NCBI RefSeq assembly: GCF_026625805.1
Contig: NZ_CP113064.1
Span: forward strand, 806,001 to 870,000
Direction of reading: 5' to 3'
Source of the DNA: Brevundimonas sp. SL130
GTDB lineage: Bacteria; Pseudomonadota; Alphaproteobacteria; Caulobacterales; Caulobacteraceae
Length of the DNA stretch: 64,000 nt
Shown: positions 33,956-42,272 of the stretch, piece after piece
Position numbering within the stretch: position 1 is the stretch's first letter
How the letters are laid out: each line of letters starts with the position of its first letter
Notes under the pieces: model-generated
Database searches by the model: none
Told to the model about the DNA's origin: nothing
What the model saw: the letters and a program-made list of their open reading frames with translations, nothing else
Position numbers and translations under genes: made by a program

Positions 33956-34260
33956 GGCCAGTCGCTTCCCAGAGGTGAGGTCGTCCAGTCCTCGCGTGCG
34001 CTGCGGATGCGGAGGACAGCGACGATATCGTCGATGTGTTCGTAGATGATGACGTGAGCGCCGTAGGGCTGGACCCTGACGGAAGGCTGGATATCCGTGT
34101 GCAACCGGCCCGTATCGGGGAACAGGAGCAACTGCTGCAACTGGTCTTCCAAGCCCGACAGATAGGTTTCGGTCTGGCGGGCGCCGAACATTTCCAGGCC
34201 CTGCCAGAAAATCAGGCGCAGATCCGCTTCGGCGTCTTCGCTCAGCCGCAGGCGGGTCAC
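33952..34260 (-). CDS. parE: ParE/RelE-family toxin
   Basis: A 102-residue protein of the type II toxin superfamily: LSEDAEADLRLIFWQGLEMFG, then FPDTGRLHTDIQPSVRVQPYGAHVIIYEH and a final strand IVAVLRIRSAREDW. These match ParE (a gyrase poison) better than the ribosome-dependent RelE. It follows the antitoxin with a 4-bp overlap. Confidence 0.9.
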   Translation of the reverse strand: MTRLRLSEDAEADLRLIFWQGLEMFGARQTETYLSGLEDQLQQLLLFPDTGRLHTDIQPSVRVQPYGAHVIIYEHIDDIVAVLRIRSAREDWTTSPLGSDWP

Positions 34261-34511
34261 GCCGCGCCCTTGCGTCTTTCGAATTCGGCGCGGACTTCCT
34301 CGAAGATCTCACGTGGGGTCTTTTCGCTGATCCCGCCGGCGCGCGCCTCGTCCACCAACCGCTGCATATTGGCGATCTTCTCGGCCCTCACCTGTTCGCG
34401 GCGGATCAGGTCGCGGACGACGTCCGAGGCGTTGGCGTAGCGGCCGGATTTCGCCTGTTCCTCGACCCAGGCCTTCATCGGGTCGGGCAGGGAGATGTTC
34501 ATCGTCGCCAT
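34257..34511 (-). CDS. parD: ParD-family antitoxin
   Basis: An 84-residue antitoxin. The N-terminal ribbon-helix-helix (MNISLPDPMKAWVEEQAKSG and ASDVVRDLIRREQ) binds DNA; the charged C-terminal helix (REIFEEVRAEFERRKGAA) would wrap the toxin. The start at 34511 begins MATMNIS. It is first in the parD-parE-DUF72 order. TTGACA upstream (about 34552-34557, minus strand) may be part of the promoter. Confidence 0.92.
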   Translation of the reverse strand: MATMNISLPDPMKAWVEEQAKSGRYANASDVVRDLIRREQVRAEKIANMQRLVDEARAGGISEKTPREIFEEVRAEFERRKGAA

Positions 34512-34822
34512 GGGGTCTGCTCCTGTCTGGGGAGAGTGGCGTATTGGCAAACTTTGTCAATTGCTGCTGAAGGCGCCGACGAGAGCCACTTCTTTCGTCA
34601 TTCCGGGCGAAGCGCAGCGGAGACCCGGAATCCCTCGTCATCCTCCGGCCCGCGAAGCGGGACCGGGGGAGGCGCCGAAGGCGAAATCTATCCGACGCTC
34701 GCTGTTTGAAGATCGAATCCGCGACAGGTTCGCGCTCTCGCGCGCCGCTGGGTTCCGGGTCTCCGGGCCAAGAGGCCCTTCGCCCGGAATGACGAAAGAG
34801 AAGAGAGGTCCACTGGGAGCCC
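34512..34822. repeat. Gene-free stretch filled by a palindromic repeat element
   Basis: From 34596 to 34797 the ends are inverted (CGTCATTCCGGGCGAAGCG and CGCCCGGAATGACGAAAG), with nested arms GGAGACCCGGAA/TTCCGGGTCTCC. The core at ~34718-34755 (CCGCGACAGGTTCGCGCTCT then CGCGCGCCGCTGGGT) matches 14328-14366. The promoter of parDE lies in the first 60 bp. Confidence 0.82.
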
Positions 34823-35563
34823 TCACCCCGCGTCCAGATCCCCCCGCGCCGCGTCCGCCAGGGCGAAGAAGCGGTTGCGGACTTCGGCGGCGAAGGGGTT
34901 GTCGCGTTCGATGGCGCGGAAGACGGCGGGGCTGTCGTGGCGGACCATGTCCACGGCCTGCATCAGCCGGTCGAAACTGGCGGTGGTCATGCGGGTGGGC
35001 AGGGGCTCCATGGCCAGCAGCAGGCGGGCGATCAGATGGGTCAGGCCCTGGACCGTGGCGGCCTCGCGGTCGTGATCCTCGGGGCTGACCTGGAACACCT
35101 TCAGGGCCAGGGCGCGGCGGCAGAAGGCGGCGACGCGGCGGGCGTCGCGTTTGGCGCGCACTTCGCAGACGGCGATGCGCAGGCCGGCGATGCCGTGCTT
35201 GCCGCTCTGGGGGCCGAACAGGGGGTGGGTTCCGACGATCCGCACGCCGGAAGGCAAAAGCTCGGCCATCAGCCGGGCGGGTTTGACCTTCACCGAGCCG
35301 ACGTCGATCACCAGGGCGTCGGGGCGCAGGTGAGGGCGGATTTCGGTCAGGGAGGCGGCCAGGGCCTCGACCGGGACGGCCAGGATGATCGTGGGACAGG
35401 CGGCGGCGGTCGCCAGGTCGGTCAGGGTCGCGTGGTCGTCTGTGTCCGTGGCGGCCGGGTCATGGGCCTGGATGTCGAACCAGGGCGACAGGTGCCGCGC
35501 CGTCAGCCGCCCGAAGGCGCCGAAGCCGATCAGGCCGAGGCGGGGTTTGGCCAAGGGAGTCAC
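34823..35563 (-). CDS. Prephenate/arogenate dehydrogenase
   Basis: A 246-residue tyrosine-synthesis enzyme that oxidatively decarboxylates prephenate or arogenate. It shows the NAD(P) loop GLIGFGAFGRLTARHL, then IILAVPVEALAASL, VIDVGSVKVKPARLM, GTHPLFGPQSG (a catalytic His in GTHPLFGP), and VQGLTHLIARLL. At 246 residues it is a minimal core without chorismate mutase or ACT domains, like cyanobacterial/plant arogenate enzymes. Confidence 0.88.
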   Translation of the reverse strand: MTPLAKPRLGLIGFGAFGRLTARHLSPWFDIQAHDPAATDTDDHATLTDLATAAACPTIILAVPVEALAASLTEIRPHLRPDALVIDVGSVKVKPARLMAELLPSGVRIVGTHPLFGPQSGKHGIAGLRIAVCEVRAKRDARRVAAFCRRALALKVFQVSPEDHDREAATVQGLTHLIARLLLAMEPLPTRMTTASFDRLMQAVDMVRHDSPAVFRAIERDNPFAAEVRNRFFALADAARGDLDAG

Positions 35564-35581
35564 GCCCCCCTCCCCACGTCC

Positions 35582-35692
35582 GTCATCCTAGGCCTTGTGC
35601 CTAGGATCCATAGACTCCGTCGAGGATGGTGCGCACCGGCGAACACCGGGCGTATGGATCCTCGGGACAAGCCCGAGGATGACGAAAGAGAA
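35582..35692. repeat. Palindromic repeat element
   Basis: Ends CGTCATCCTAGGCCTTGTGC and CAAGCCCGAGGATGACGAAAG are imperfect inverted repeats with an inner TAGGATCCATA / TATGGATCCT pair. It shares the CGTCATCC/GGATGACGAAAG ends with the elements at 14.2 and 34.6 kb. It lies between two minus-strand genes. Confidence 0.75.
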
Positions 35693-35699
35693 GAGAGGC

Positions 35700-37031
35700 T
35701 CACAGGGTCTCCATGAACCGCACCGGCCGACCGTGGGCCGCGCCGATCAGTTCGCCGTCCTGCATCACCACCCGGCCGCGCACGAGGGTGGCCATGGGCC
35801 AGCCGGTGGCCTCGAAACCGTCGAACGGGGTCCAGCCGCAGCGCGACGCCTGCTGGTCATGGGTGATGGTGCGTTTGGCCTTCAAGTCGACGATGGTCAG
35901 ATCGGCGTCATAGCTGACGGCCATCCGGCCCTTGTTGGCCGTGCCGAACACCCGCTGGGCGCCGGCCGAGGTCAGGTCGATGAACCGCTCCAGGCTGAGC
36001 CGCCCCTGGGCCACATGGGTCAGCATCAGGGGCACCAGGGTCTGGACCCCCGGCATGCCCGAGGGCGAGGCCGGATAGGGTTTGGCCTTTTCCTCCTTGG
36101 TGTGCGGCGCATGGTCGGACCCCAGCACGTCGGCGACGCCCTGCTGCATGCCCCACAGCCATAGGGCGTCCACATGCTCCTGCGACCGGATCGGCGGGTT
36201 CATCTGGGCATAGGCGCCCAGCCGTTCATAGGCCTCGGGCGCGGCCAGGGTCAGGTGTTGCGGCGTGATCTCGACGGTGGCGACATCCTTGTGGAAGCGT
36301 AGGAACTCCATCTCGTCCTTGGTCGTGACGTGCAGGACGTGGATGCGGGCGCCCGTCTCCTGGGCCAGGCCGACCAGGCGGCGGGTCGAGCGGATGGCGC
36401 TCTCGGCGTCGCGGACCTCGGGGTGGCTAGTCCAGTCGCCGGTGCGGGCCAGGCCGCGCCGTTCGACCAGTCGGTATTCGTCCTCGGAGTGGAAGGTGGC
36501 GCGGCGGCGCACGTTCGACAGAACCTTGCGCACCCCCTCGTCGTCGGCGATCAGCAGGTCCCCGGTCGAGGCGCCCATGAAGACCTTGACCCCGCAGCAG
36601 CCGGGCAGCCGCTCCAGCTCGCCCAGATAGTCGGCGTTCTCGTGCGTGCCGCCGACGTAGAAGGCGTGGTCGGTCCACATCCGGTCCTTCGCCCTTGCCA
36701 GCTTGTCGGCCATGGTGTCGGGGTCGGTGGTGTTCGGGTTGGTGTTCGGCATTTCGAACACGGCGACGACCCCGCCGAGAGCCGCCGCGCGCGAGCCGGT
36801 CTCCAGGTCTTCCTTCCACTCCAGGCCCGGTTCGCGGAAATGGACCTGGGTGTCGATGACGCCGGGCAGGACGGTCAGGCCGGTCGCATCAAAAGTCTCG
36901 CCGCCCGAGGCCTGGGACAGGTCGCCGATGAAGGCGATCTTGCCGTCGATCACCCCGACGTCGGCCCGGCCTCGCCCGGCGTGATTGGCCACCTCGCCGC
37001 CACGGACGATCAGGTCATAGGTCTGGGTCAT
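35700..37031 (-). CDS. Dihydroorotase (amidohydrolase family)
   Basis: A 443-residue zinc enzyme that cyclises carbamoyl-aspartate in pyrimidine synthesis. The metal motif is DTQVHFREPG (in place of the common DxHxHxR), with MPNTNP, GVKVFMGASTG (a Lys position), HSEDE, and SDHAPHTKEEK. The pattern fits the PyrC/allantoinase-like class of dihydroorotases; an allantoinase role is less likely but not excluded. The start at 37031 is the Met of MTQTYDLIVRGG. Confidence 0.85.
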   Translation of the reverse strand: MTQTYDLIVRGGEVANHAGRGRADVGVIDGKIAFIGDLSQASGGETFDATGLTVLPGVIDTQVHFREPGLEWKEDLETGSRAAALGGVVAVFEMPNTNPNTTDPDTMADKLARAKDRMWTDHAFYVGGTHENADYLGELERLPGCCGVKVFMGASTGDLLIADDEGVRKVLSNVRRRATFHSEDEYRLVERRGLARTGDWTSHPEVRDAESAIRSTRRLVGLAQETGARIHVLHVTTKDEMEFLRFHKDVATVEITPQHLTLAAPEAYERLGAYAQMNPPIRSQEHVDALWLWGMQQGVADVLGSDHAPHTKEEKAKPYPASPSGMPGVQTLVPLMLTHVAQGRLSLERFIDLTSAGAQRVFGTANKGRMAVSYDADLTIVDLKAKRTITHDQQASRCGWTPFDGFEATGWPMATLVRGRVVMQDGELIGAAHGRPVRFMETL

Positions 37032-37072
37032 GGGGCGGGCTCCGATGCGGATAGATGTCCGCCAGGGTTCTA

Positions 37073-37213
37073 CAGACCCGCTCATCCCCGCGAAAGCGGG
37101 GATCCAGCGCTTTGGGCGATCAAGTGTCTGGAGTGATCGTGATCAAGCAATCTCAGCCGCCGTGTCCTCGCGAAAATCCTGGGTCCCCGCTTTCGCGGGG
37201 ATGAGCGGGTCTG
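37073..37213. repeat. Paired inverted REP hairpins
   Basis: A 35-bp unit at 37073-37107 and its inverted copy at 37179-37213 differ by one base. Each carries the hairpin CCCCGCGAAAGCGGGG. The 71-bp spacer has no gene. The same unit flanks the GIY-YIG gene at 45.8-46.2 kb. Confidence 0.92.
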
Positions 37214-37220
37214 AGTGAAC

Positions 37221-38186
37221 CTAACTTCGTTCCTTCAACACCCGCAGCGCCGCCTTCAGCACCCGCTCCCACGGCAGGTCCATCATGTGCTGGATCGCCT
37301 GGTTCAGCCGGGGATCCAGGGTCTTGAACTCTTCAAACGAACGCGGGCCGCGCACGGAAACGCCCTTCCACGGGCCGCGCGTCGTCTCGTCGGACGGGCC
37401 GAACACCGCCACCACCGGCGCGCCCGAGGCGGTGGCCAGATGGGTCCAGATCGAGTCCGCCCCGATGTACAGCCGGGCCTTCGACAGGGCCGCCACCGTC
37501 TGGAGTCGCGTCAATTTGCCCTGAAGCTCGATCACCCGCGCGCGCGGCGCGGCGTAGCGGATCGTGTGCGCCGCCTCGCGGTCGATCTCCTCGCCGACCA
37601 GCATCAGCCGCCCGCCCGCCAGAGGACCGTCGTCGGCCAACAGCCTGGTCGCCACCTTGGCGTAGCGTTCGGCGGGCCAGCGCCGGCCCATCCATTCGAC
37701 GCCGGGGCCGATGGCCAGGATAGGGCCGTCGCCGCCCCCGGTCGGGATCAGGGCCTCGACCTGAGCCATCGTCAGATCCGAGACGTGGATGCGCGGCGTC
37801 GGCGCCTCTTGCGGCTCCATCTGCAGCACCGCCGCCGCCGCCTCGACCGCATGCAGACCCGGCGCGTCCTTGCCGCGCACCGCCCGCTTGTGGCGCCTCA
37901 GCCGGCCCGACAGGGTCGAGCCGCGCATATCGACGACCAGGCCCCATTTGGTCCCGCGCACCTGGTTCCACAGGGCGATCCAGTCGAAATGTCCCTCGCG
38001 CTCCAGCACCAGAAGCCGGTCCAGGCGCGGCGTATCGGCGAACAGGGGGGCGCTGGCGGCCGAGCCGACGATGGTGAAGGCGGCGTTCGGCAGGCTTTCG
38101 ACCAGATGGGCCAGAACGCCCGAAGACAGCACGGCGTCCTCGGCGTCGGCTTCGGCGATATAGAGGATGGGAAAGCGCCCGATCAT
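37221..38186 (-). CDS. Glycosyltransferase family 9 (heptosyltransferase-like)
   Basis: A 321-residue GT-B enzyme. It shows the family 9 features LVVDMRGSTLSGRL, AIGPGVEWMGRRWPAERYAKVA, LVGEEIDREAAHTI, and the nucleotide-sugar region YIGADSIWTHLATASGAPVVAVFGPSDE. Heptosyltransferases of this family build the LPS inner core at the cytoplasmic face; the donor here is unknown. No other LPS gene is adjacent. Confidence 0.88.
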   Translation of the reverse strand: MIGRFPILYIAEADAEDAVLSSGVLAHLVESLPNAAFTIVGSAASAPLFADTPRLDRLLVLEREGHFDWIALWNQVRGTKWGLVVDMRGSTLSGRLRRHKRAVRGKDAPGLHAVEAAAAVLQMEPQEAPTPRIHVSDLTMAQVEALIPTGGGDGPILAIGPGVEWMGRRWPAERYAKVATRLLADDGPLAGGRLMLVGEEIDREAAHTIRYAAPRARVIELQGKLTRLQTVAALSKARLYIGADSIWTHLATASGAPVVAVFGPSDETTRGPWKGVSVRGPRSFEEFKTLDPRLNQAIQHMMDLPWERVLKAALRVLKERS

Positions 38187-38286
38187 CCGTGAGCGTCATA
38201 CAGGGATTCTGTTCGCGATTCACCGTCAAACGCCCGTATCCACAGGCAGGTTTCCCGCACGGACGCGATGGGATAGAGCCACGGCC

Positions 38287-38517
38287 ATGACGCAAGCCCC
38301 CCATCCGGCGCCCGATCCCGCCGCCGCCGCCGCCCTGGAACGCTTCAAGGCGCAGCGGGTGACGGCCATCTATCGCCTCGACCTGATCGCTCAGGGCGCG
38401 ACCATCGCCTATGAGGACGGCACGCCGGTGGACATGGCGTCTGAAAAGACGCGGCTCGAGGCCGTGGTCGCCGACATGGACCGCCGCATCGCCAAGCTGG
38501 AGCGGACAGGCGGGTGA
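38287..38517 (+). CDS. Small hypothetical protein
   Basis: A 76-residue protein with a disordered Pro/Ala start (MTQAPHPAPDPAAAAALERF) and a charged helical end (DMDRRIAKLERTGG). No motif is recognised. It overlaps the next gene by 4 bp and is likely co-translated with it. Confidence 0.6.
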   Translation: MTQAPHPAPDPAAAAALERFKAQRVTAIYRLDLIAQGATIAYEDGTPVDMASEKTRLEAVVADMDRRIAKLERTGG

Positions 38518-39059
38518 GCCTGCCCCTGCTGCCGGATCGGACCTGCGGGCCCTGCGTCGAATGCTGTCGCGCCATTCCGCTGGATCTGCCCGAATTGGCC
38601 AAGCCGACCGGCGAACTGTGCGCCTATTGCGTCGAGGCCGCCGGCTGCTCGGTCCATGCGATCCGGCCGAACACCTGCCGGGTCTGGTTCTGCCTGTGGC
38701 GGGTGGTCGAGCTGTCGGACGACTGGCGGCCCGATCTCAGCGGGATCATCGTGCGGCCCGACGGGATCGAGGACGGAATCATAACCCTGTATGTCGTGCG
38801 CCCGTCCGACTTTCTGGCCTCGCCGGACCTCTTCGCCACCGTGGCCGGCTGGATCGCCGAGGGGATCGAGGTGGCGCTGAGCATTCCCGGACCGGTGGGA
38901 ACCTACCCCGCGCGCGCTGTCGTCACCGACTGGCTGCGACCGGCGATTGAGGCGGGCGACCCCGCCGCCTTCCTGGGGCGGGTGCTGCGGTCGCTGGACA
39001 GGCTTGGGGACCATGATTTTCAACCCGACGGCGTCGTGGCGCGATACGGCGTCGTTTGA
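38514..39059 (+). CDS. Cysteine-cluster protein (YkgJ-like)
   Basis: A 181-residue protein with a Cys-rich N-terminus: CGPCVECC at about residues 11-18, CAYCVEAAGCSVHAIRPNTCRVWFC at about 36-60. The pattern CxxCxxCC ... C ... RPxxC matches the YkgJ/UPF0153 zinc/iron-chelating family. The translation start is GTG at 38514, overlapping the preceding stop. Function is unknown. Confidence 0.75.
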   Translation: MSLPLLPDRTCGPCVECCRAIPLDLPELAKPTGELCAYCVEAAGCSVHAIRPNTCRVWFCLWRVVELSDDWRPDLSGIIVRPDGIEDGIITLYVVRPSDFLASPDLFATVAGWIAEGIEVALSIPGPVGTYPARAVVTDWLRPAIEAGDPAAFLGRVLRSLDRLGDHDFQPDGVVARYGVV

Positions 39060-39175
39060 TCGTCGACAGGCGTTTTTGGGCAGATAAGCGCCTTCCCCTA
39101 GGCGGTGCTTAGCCGATCATTAGCCCTTTTCCTGATACCGCAATCTCCTTGATCGACGTCCAGAAGGGACGCGCC

Positions 39176-40615
39176 GTGCCTATGCAGGATTGGGACGACC
39201 TGCGTCGTCCGATATGGTTGTTCGACCCCGCCAGCCGGCGCGGCGTCTACGCCAATCCGGCGGCTCTGGAACTGTGGGAAGCAGATAGCCTTGAGGCGCT
39301 TCAGGCGCGGGGTTTCGGCCAGCTGTCGCCGGCCGCAGAGGCCCGCGTCGAAAGACTGATGCGCGAAACCGCCGACGGCGCCGCTGTCTGCGAACAGTGG
39401 ACCTTCTATCCCAACGGCCACCCCGTGTCGGTGTCGGCCGTGATCTCGACCTATCATCTGGAAGACGGCACGCCCGTGATGTTGCTGGAGGCCTCGCCGC
39501 TCATCGCCGACGGCGAGCAGAACCGCGCGACCGAGGCCCTGCGCCATACCTCCACCCTGATCAGTCTGTTCGACCCGGAAGGGCGGCCGATCTTTTCCAA
39601 TCCCGCAGCCTTCTGGGCCTATGGCGCGAGCGATGGTTTTGCGGCGCGTTTCGCCGAACCGGAACGCGCCCAGTCGCTGTTGGACGCCGCCCTGGCCGGA
39701 AGGGCCGTCAGCGACGTCTGCCAGGTGGTCACGCGCGAAGGCCTGCGTTGGCATCAGCTCGACGTGCGACAGACGACCGACGCCGCCACGGGCCAGGTCG
39801 CCGTCCTGCTGGACGAACATGATGTGACGGCGCGCATACTGGCGGAACAGGCCCGCGCCGCCGCTGAGCAGAAGGCCGCCATGGCTGAGGCGCGCCAGGT
39901 CTTCCTGACCGACATGTCGCATGAACTGCGCACACCGCTGAACACGGTGATCGGCTTCTCGGACCTGCTGGCGACCAGCGGGCTGAATGAGAAACAGGCC
40001 GCCCACGCCGCCCGCATCAACGACGCGGGTCAGCGCTTGCTGGCGGTGGTCAATGAAATGATCGATCAGTCCGTGCGCGACGCCGAAACGGCGGATGGCG
40101 CGGCGTCCCAGGCGGTCGCGGCCGAACCTGAGCTGTCCGCAGGTTCGGCGGTGGTCGAGCCGGGTTCAGACCTGGTCCCGGAGGGGGCGGCGGGTCGGCT
40201 CGGCGGACCTCGCGTCCTCTATGTGGACGATCACGACAGCAACCGGGCGCTGGTGGTCGCGGTGCTGGACGCCCAGGGGATCGTCTGCGCCACGGCTGAG
40301 GACGGCGCACAGGGGCTGGAGGCCGCCCGCACGGGCGACTGGGATCTGATCCTGATGGACATCCAGATGCCGGTCATGGACGGAATCGCCGCCACCCGCG
40401 CCATCCGCGCCTTGCCGGGCCATCGCGGCGCCACCCCCATCGTCGCCCTGACCGCCAACACCCTGGGCGAACAGAAGGCCGAATACGCCGCCGCCGGAAT
40501 GGACGGCTGTATGGCCAAGCCGATCAATATCGTCGAACTGACCCATATGGTGCTGAGCTGGATCGGCAGCGACTGGCGCCGGATCGATACGCCTCTGATC
40601 TCCGCCGTCGCCTGA
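39176..40615 (+). CDS. PAS-HisKA-receiver protein without an ATPase domain
   Basis: A protein of about 479 residues. Two PAS-like segments lie in the first ~225 residues (IWLFDPASRRGVYANPAALELW and ISLFDPEGRPIFSNPAAFWAYG). A HisKA helix with the phospho-His follows (FLTDMSHELRTPLNTVIGF), then a ~60-residue Ala/Glu linker and a full receiver with Asp in LILMDIQMPVMDG and Lys in MAKPINI. The HATPase_c N- and G-boxes are missing. GAAGGGA 6 bp upstream favours GTG at 39176; ATG at 39182 is possible. Confidence 0.8.
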   Translation: MPMQDWDDLRRPIWLFDPASRRGVYANPAALELWEADSLEALQARGFGQLSPAAEARVERLMRETADGAAVCEQWTFYPNGHPVSVSAVISTYHLEDGTPVMLLEASPLIADGEQNRATEALRHTSTLISLFDPEGRPIFSNPAAFWAYGASDGFAARFAEPERAQSLLDAALAGRAVSDVCQVVTREGLRWHQLDVRQTTDAATGQVAVLLDEHDVTARILAEQARAAAEQKAAMAEARQVFLTDMSHELRTPLNTVIGFSDLLATSGLNEKQAAHAARINDAGQRLLAVVNEMIDQSVRDAETADGAASQAVAAEPELSAGSAVVEPGSDLVPEGAAGRLGGPRVLYVDDHDSNRALVVAVLDAQGIVCATAEDGAQGLEAARTGDWDLILMDIQMPVMDGIAATRAIRALPGHRGATPIVALTANTLGEQKAEYAAAGMDGCMAKPINIVELTHMVLSWIGSDWRRIDTPLISAVA

Positions 40616-40636
40616 CGCCGGCGCGCCGGCTCAGTC

Positions 40637-42214
40637 TCAGGCCGCCAACACCGACTGGATGCCCGCCAGCAGATTGGCGGCGGTGATGGGTTTGGGCACA
40701 TGAATATCCGCGCCCGCCTCTATGGCCTGGTCACGGTGCTGGGCCATGGCGTTGGCGCTCAGCATGATGATCGGCGTATGGGCGTTGGCGGCGCGGGCTG
40801 ATTCCAGCGCGCGAATTCGACGCGTCGCCGACAGTCCGTCCATGCCCGGCATCTGCATGTCCATCAGGATGACGTCGAACCGGTCTGTTTCGAACGCAGC
40901 GACGGCCGCGGCCCCGTCCTCGACGGTGATCAGTTCGACCGGATGGCCGGCCAGGATCAACTGAACCACGCGCTGATTGGTCGGATGGTCCTCCGCCAGC
41001 AGCACTCGGATGGTGCGCATCGGCTGGGCGATCTCAGATGCTCTGGCGCGTTCGCTGGCGACATAGTCCGAAAGCGAGGCGCTGCGCGCCAGGGGGATTT
41101 CGACCTTGAAACGGCTTCCGACGCCGGGCGTCGACTCGGCCGTGATCCGTCCGCCCATCATCTCGACCAGGGCCCGGCAGATCGACAGGCCCAGACCTGT
41201 GCCGCCGAAGCGTCGGGTAATGGTGGCGTCCGCCTGGCTGAACCGATCAAACAGCCGGGCGGCGTGTGCGGCGTCGAAGCCGACGCCCGTATCGCTGATG
41301 TCCACGATCAGATGGTTCAGGCCGTCCTGGTCTTCGTCCAGAGCGATCCGAACAGCGACCTCGCCCTGATGAGTGAATTTGACGGCGTTGGACAGCAGGT
41401 TGCTGATGACCTGGCGGATGCGGGTGCTGTCGCCGATGAAGACGCCCCGCGCCGCTTCGTCGCGGATGACCTCGAACCTCAGCGCCTTTTCGTCAGCGCG
41501 CACGCGCATCACTTCCAGCGGCGCGTCCAGGGCTTCGTCCAGGTCGAACGCGCGGGTTTCCAGCGTCAGTTCGCCCGCTTCGATCTTGGAGACGTCGAGG
41601 ATGTCTGAAACCAGTCGCTCCAGGGTGACGCCGGACGACCGGATCAGATTGACCATCTCGGCCTGTACCGGGTCCAGGGCGGTGCGCGACAGGGCGTCGA
41701 CGATGCCGATCACTCCGTTCAGCGGTGTCCGGATTTCATGGCTCATATTGGCCAGGAAGTCGGACTTGGCGCGGTTGGCCGCCTCTGCGGCGGCCTTGGC
41801 CTCAAGCAGGGCCTGTTCGTGGGCGACCTTCTGGGTCACATCCCGCGCGACGGCGTAGATGCGGTCGCCGAAACGACGGGCGCGCCATTCCAGGGTGACG
41901 TAATGCCCGTCCTTGTGCCTGTAGCGGTTGGTCTGACCGAGAGCCGGTTCGTCTAGTCCCCGATGGGTGACCTCCTGGATGGCCCGGCGCGTGGCCTCGA
42001 GATCATCGGGATGAATCAGGCTGATCAGCATGACGCCCACCAGTTCTTCCGCGTGATAGCCGAGCACGGTGAACCAGGACGGGCTGGCTTTCAGCACCGG
42101 GCCGTTGATGTCGCGCACGATCAACAGATCCAGGGACACATCGAAAAATGTGTCCAGATCCACGTCGTGCGTGGCGCTGGGCGCGAACGGGTCTGTGATC
42201 GAGGCGCTGATCAT
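40637..42214 (-). CDS. Hybrid histidine kinase (PAS-HisKA-HATPase-REC)
   Basis: A 525-residue cytosolic sensor. It has an N-terminal PAS with PAC (FFDVSLDLLIVRDINGPVLK ... EWRARRFGDRIYAVARDVT), the H-box FLANMSHEIRTPLNGVIG, N-box NLLSNAVKFTHQ, G-boxes DTGVGF and GGTGLGLSICRALVE, and a receiver with MDMQMPGMDGLSA. No membrane segment is seen. It converges with the kinase-like gene at 39.2 kb, and the two may cooperate (inference). Confidence 0.92.
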   Translation of the reverse strand: MISASITDPFAPSATHDVDLDTFFDVSLDLLIVRDINGPVLKASPSWFTVLGYHAEELVGVMLISLIHPDDLEATRRAIQEVTHRGLDEPALGQTNRYRHKDGHYVTLEWRARRFGDRIYAVARDVTQKVAHEQALLEAKAAAEAANRAKSDFLANMSHEIRTPLNGVIGIVDALSRTALDPVQAEMVNLIRSSGVTLERLVSDILDVSKIEAGELTLETRAFDLDEALDAPLEVMRVRADEKALRFEVIRDEAARGVFIGDSTRIRQVISNLLSNAVKFTHQGEVAVRIALDEDQDGLNHLIVDISDTGVGFDAAHAARLFDRFSQADATITRRFGGTGLGLSICRALVEMMGGRITAESTPGVGSRFKVEIPLARSASLSDYVASERARASEIAQPMRTIRVLLAEDHPTNQRVVQLILAGHPVELITVEDGAAAVAAFETDRFDVILMDMQMPGMDGLSATRRIRALESARAANAHTPIIMLSANAMAQHRDQAIEAGADIHVPKPITAANLLAGIQSVLAA

Positions 42215-42272
42215 TGCGGGGCTATCCTTAGGGGGCTCACCTTACAGCCCGCTGGTTAAGGACGCCTTGTCT

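Noticed and set aside
37073..37213. A possible CRISPR array
   Set aside because: Only two repeat copies, in inverted orientation, each a hairpin, with one 71-bp spacer; no cas genes.
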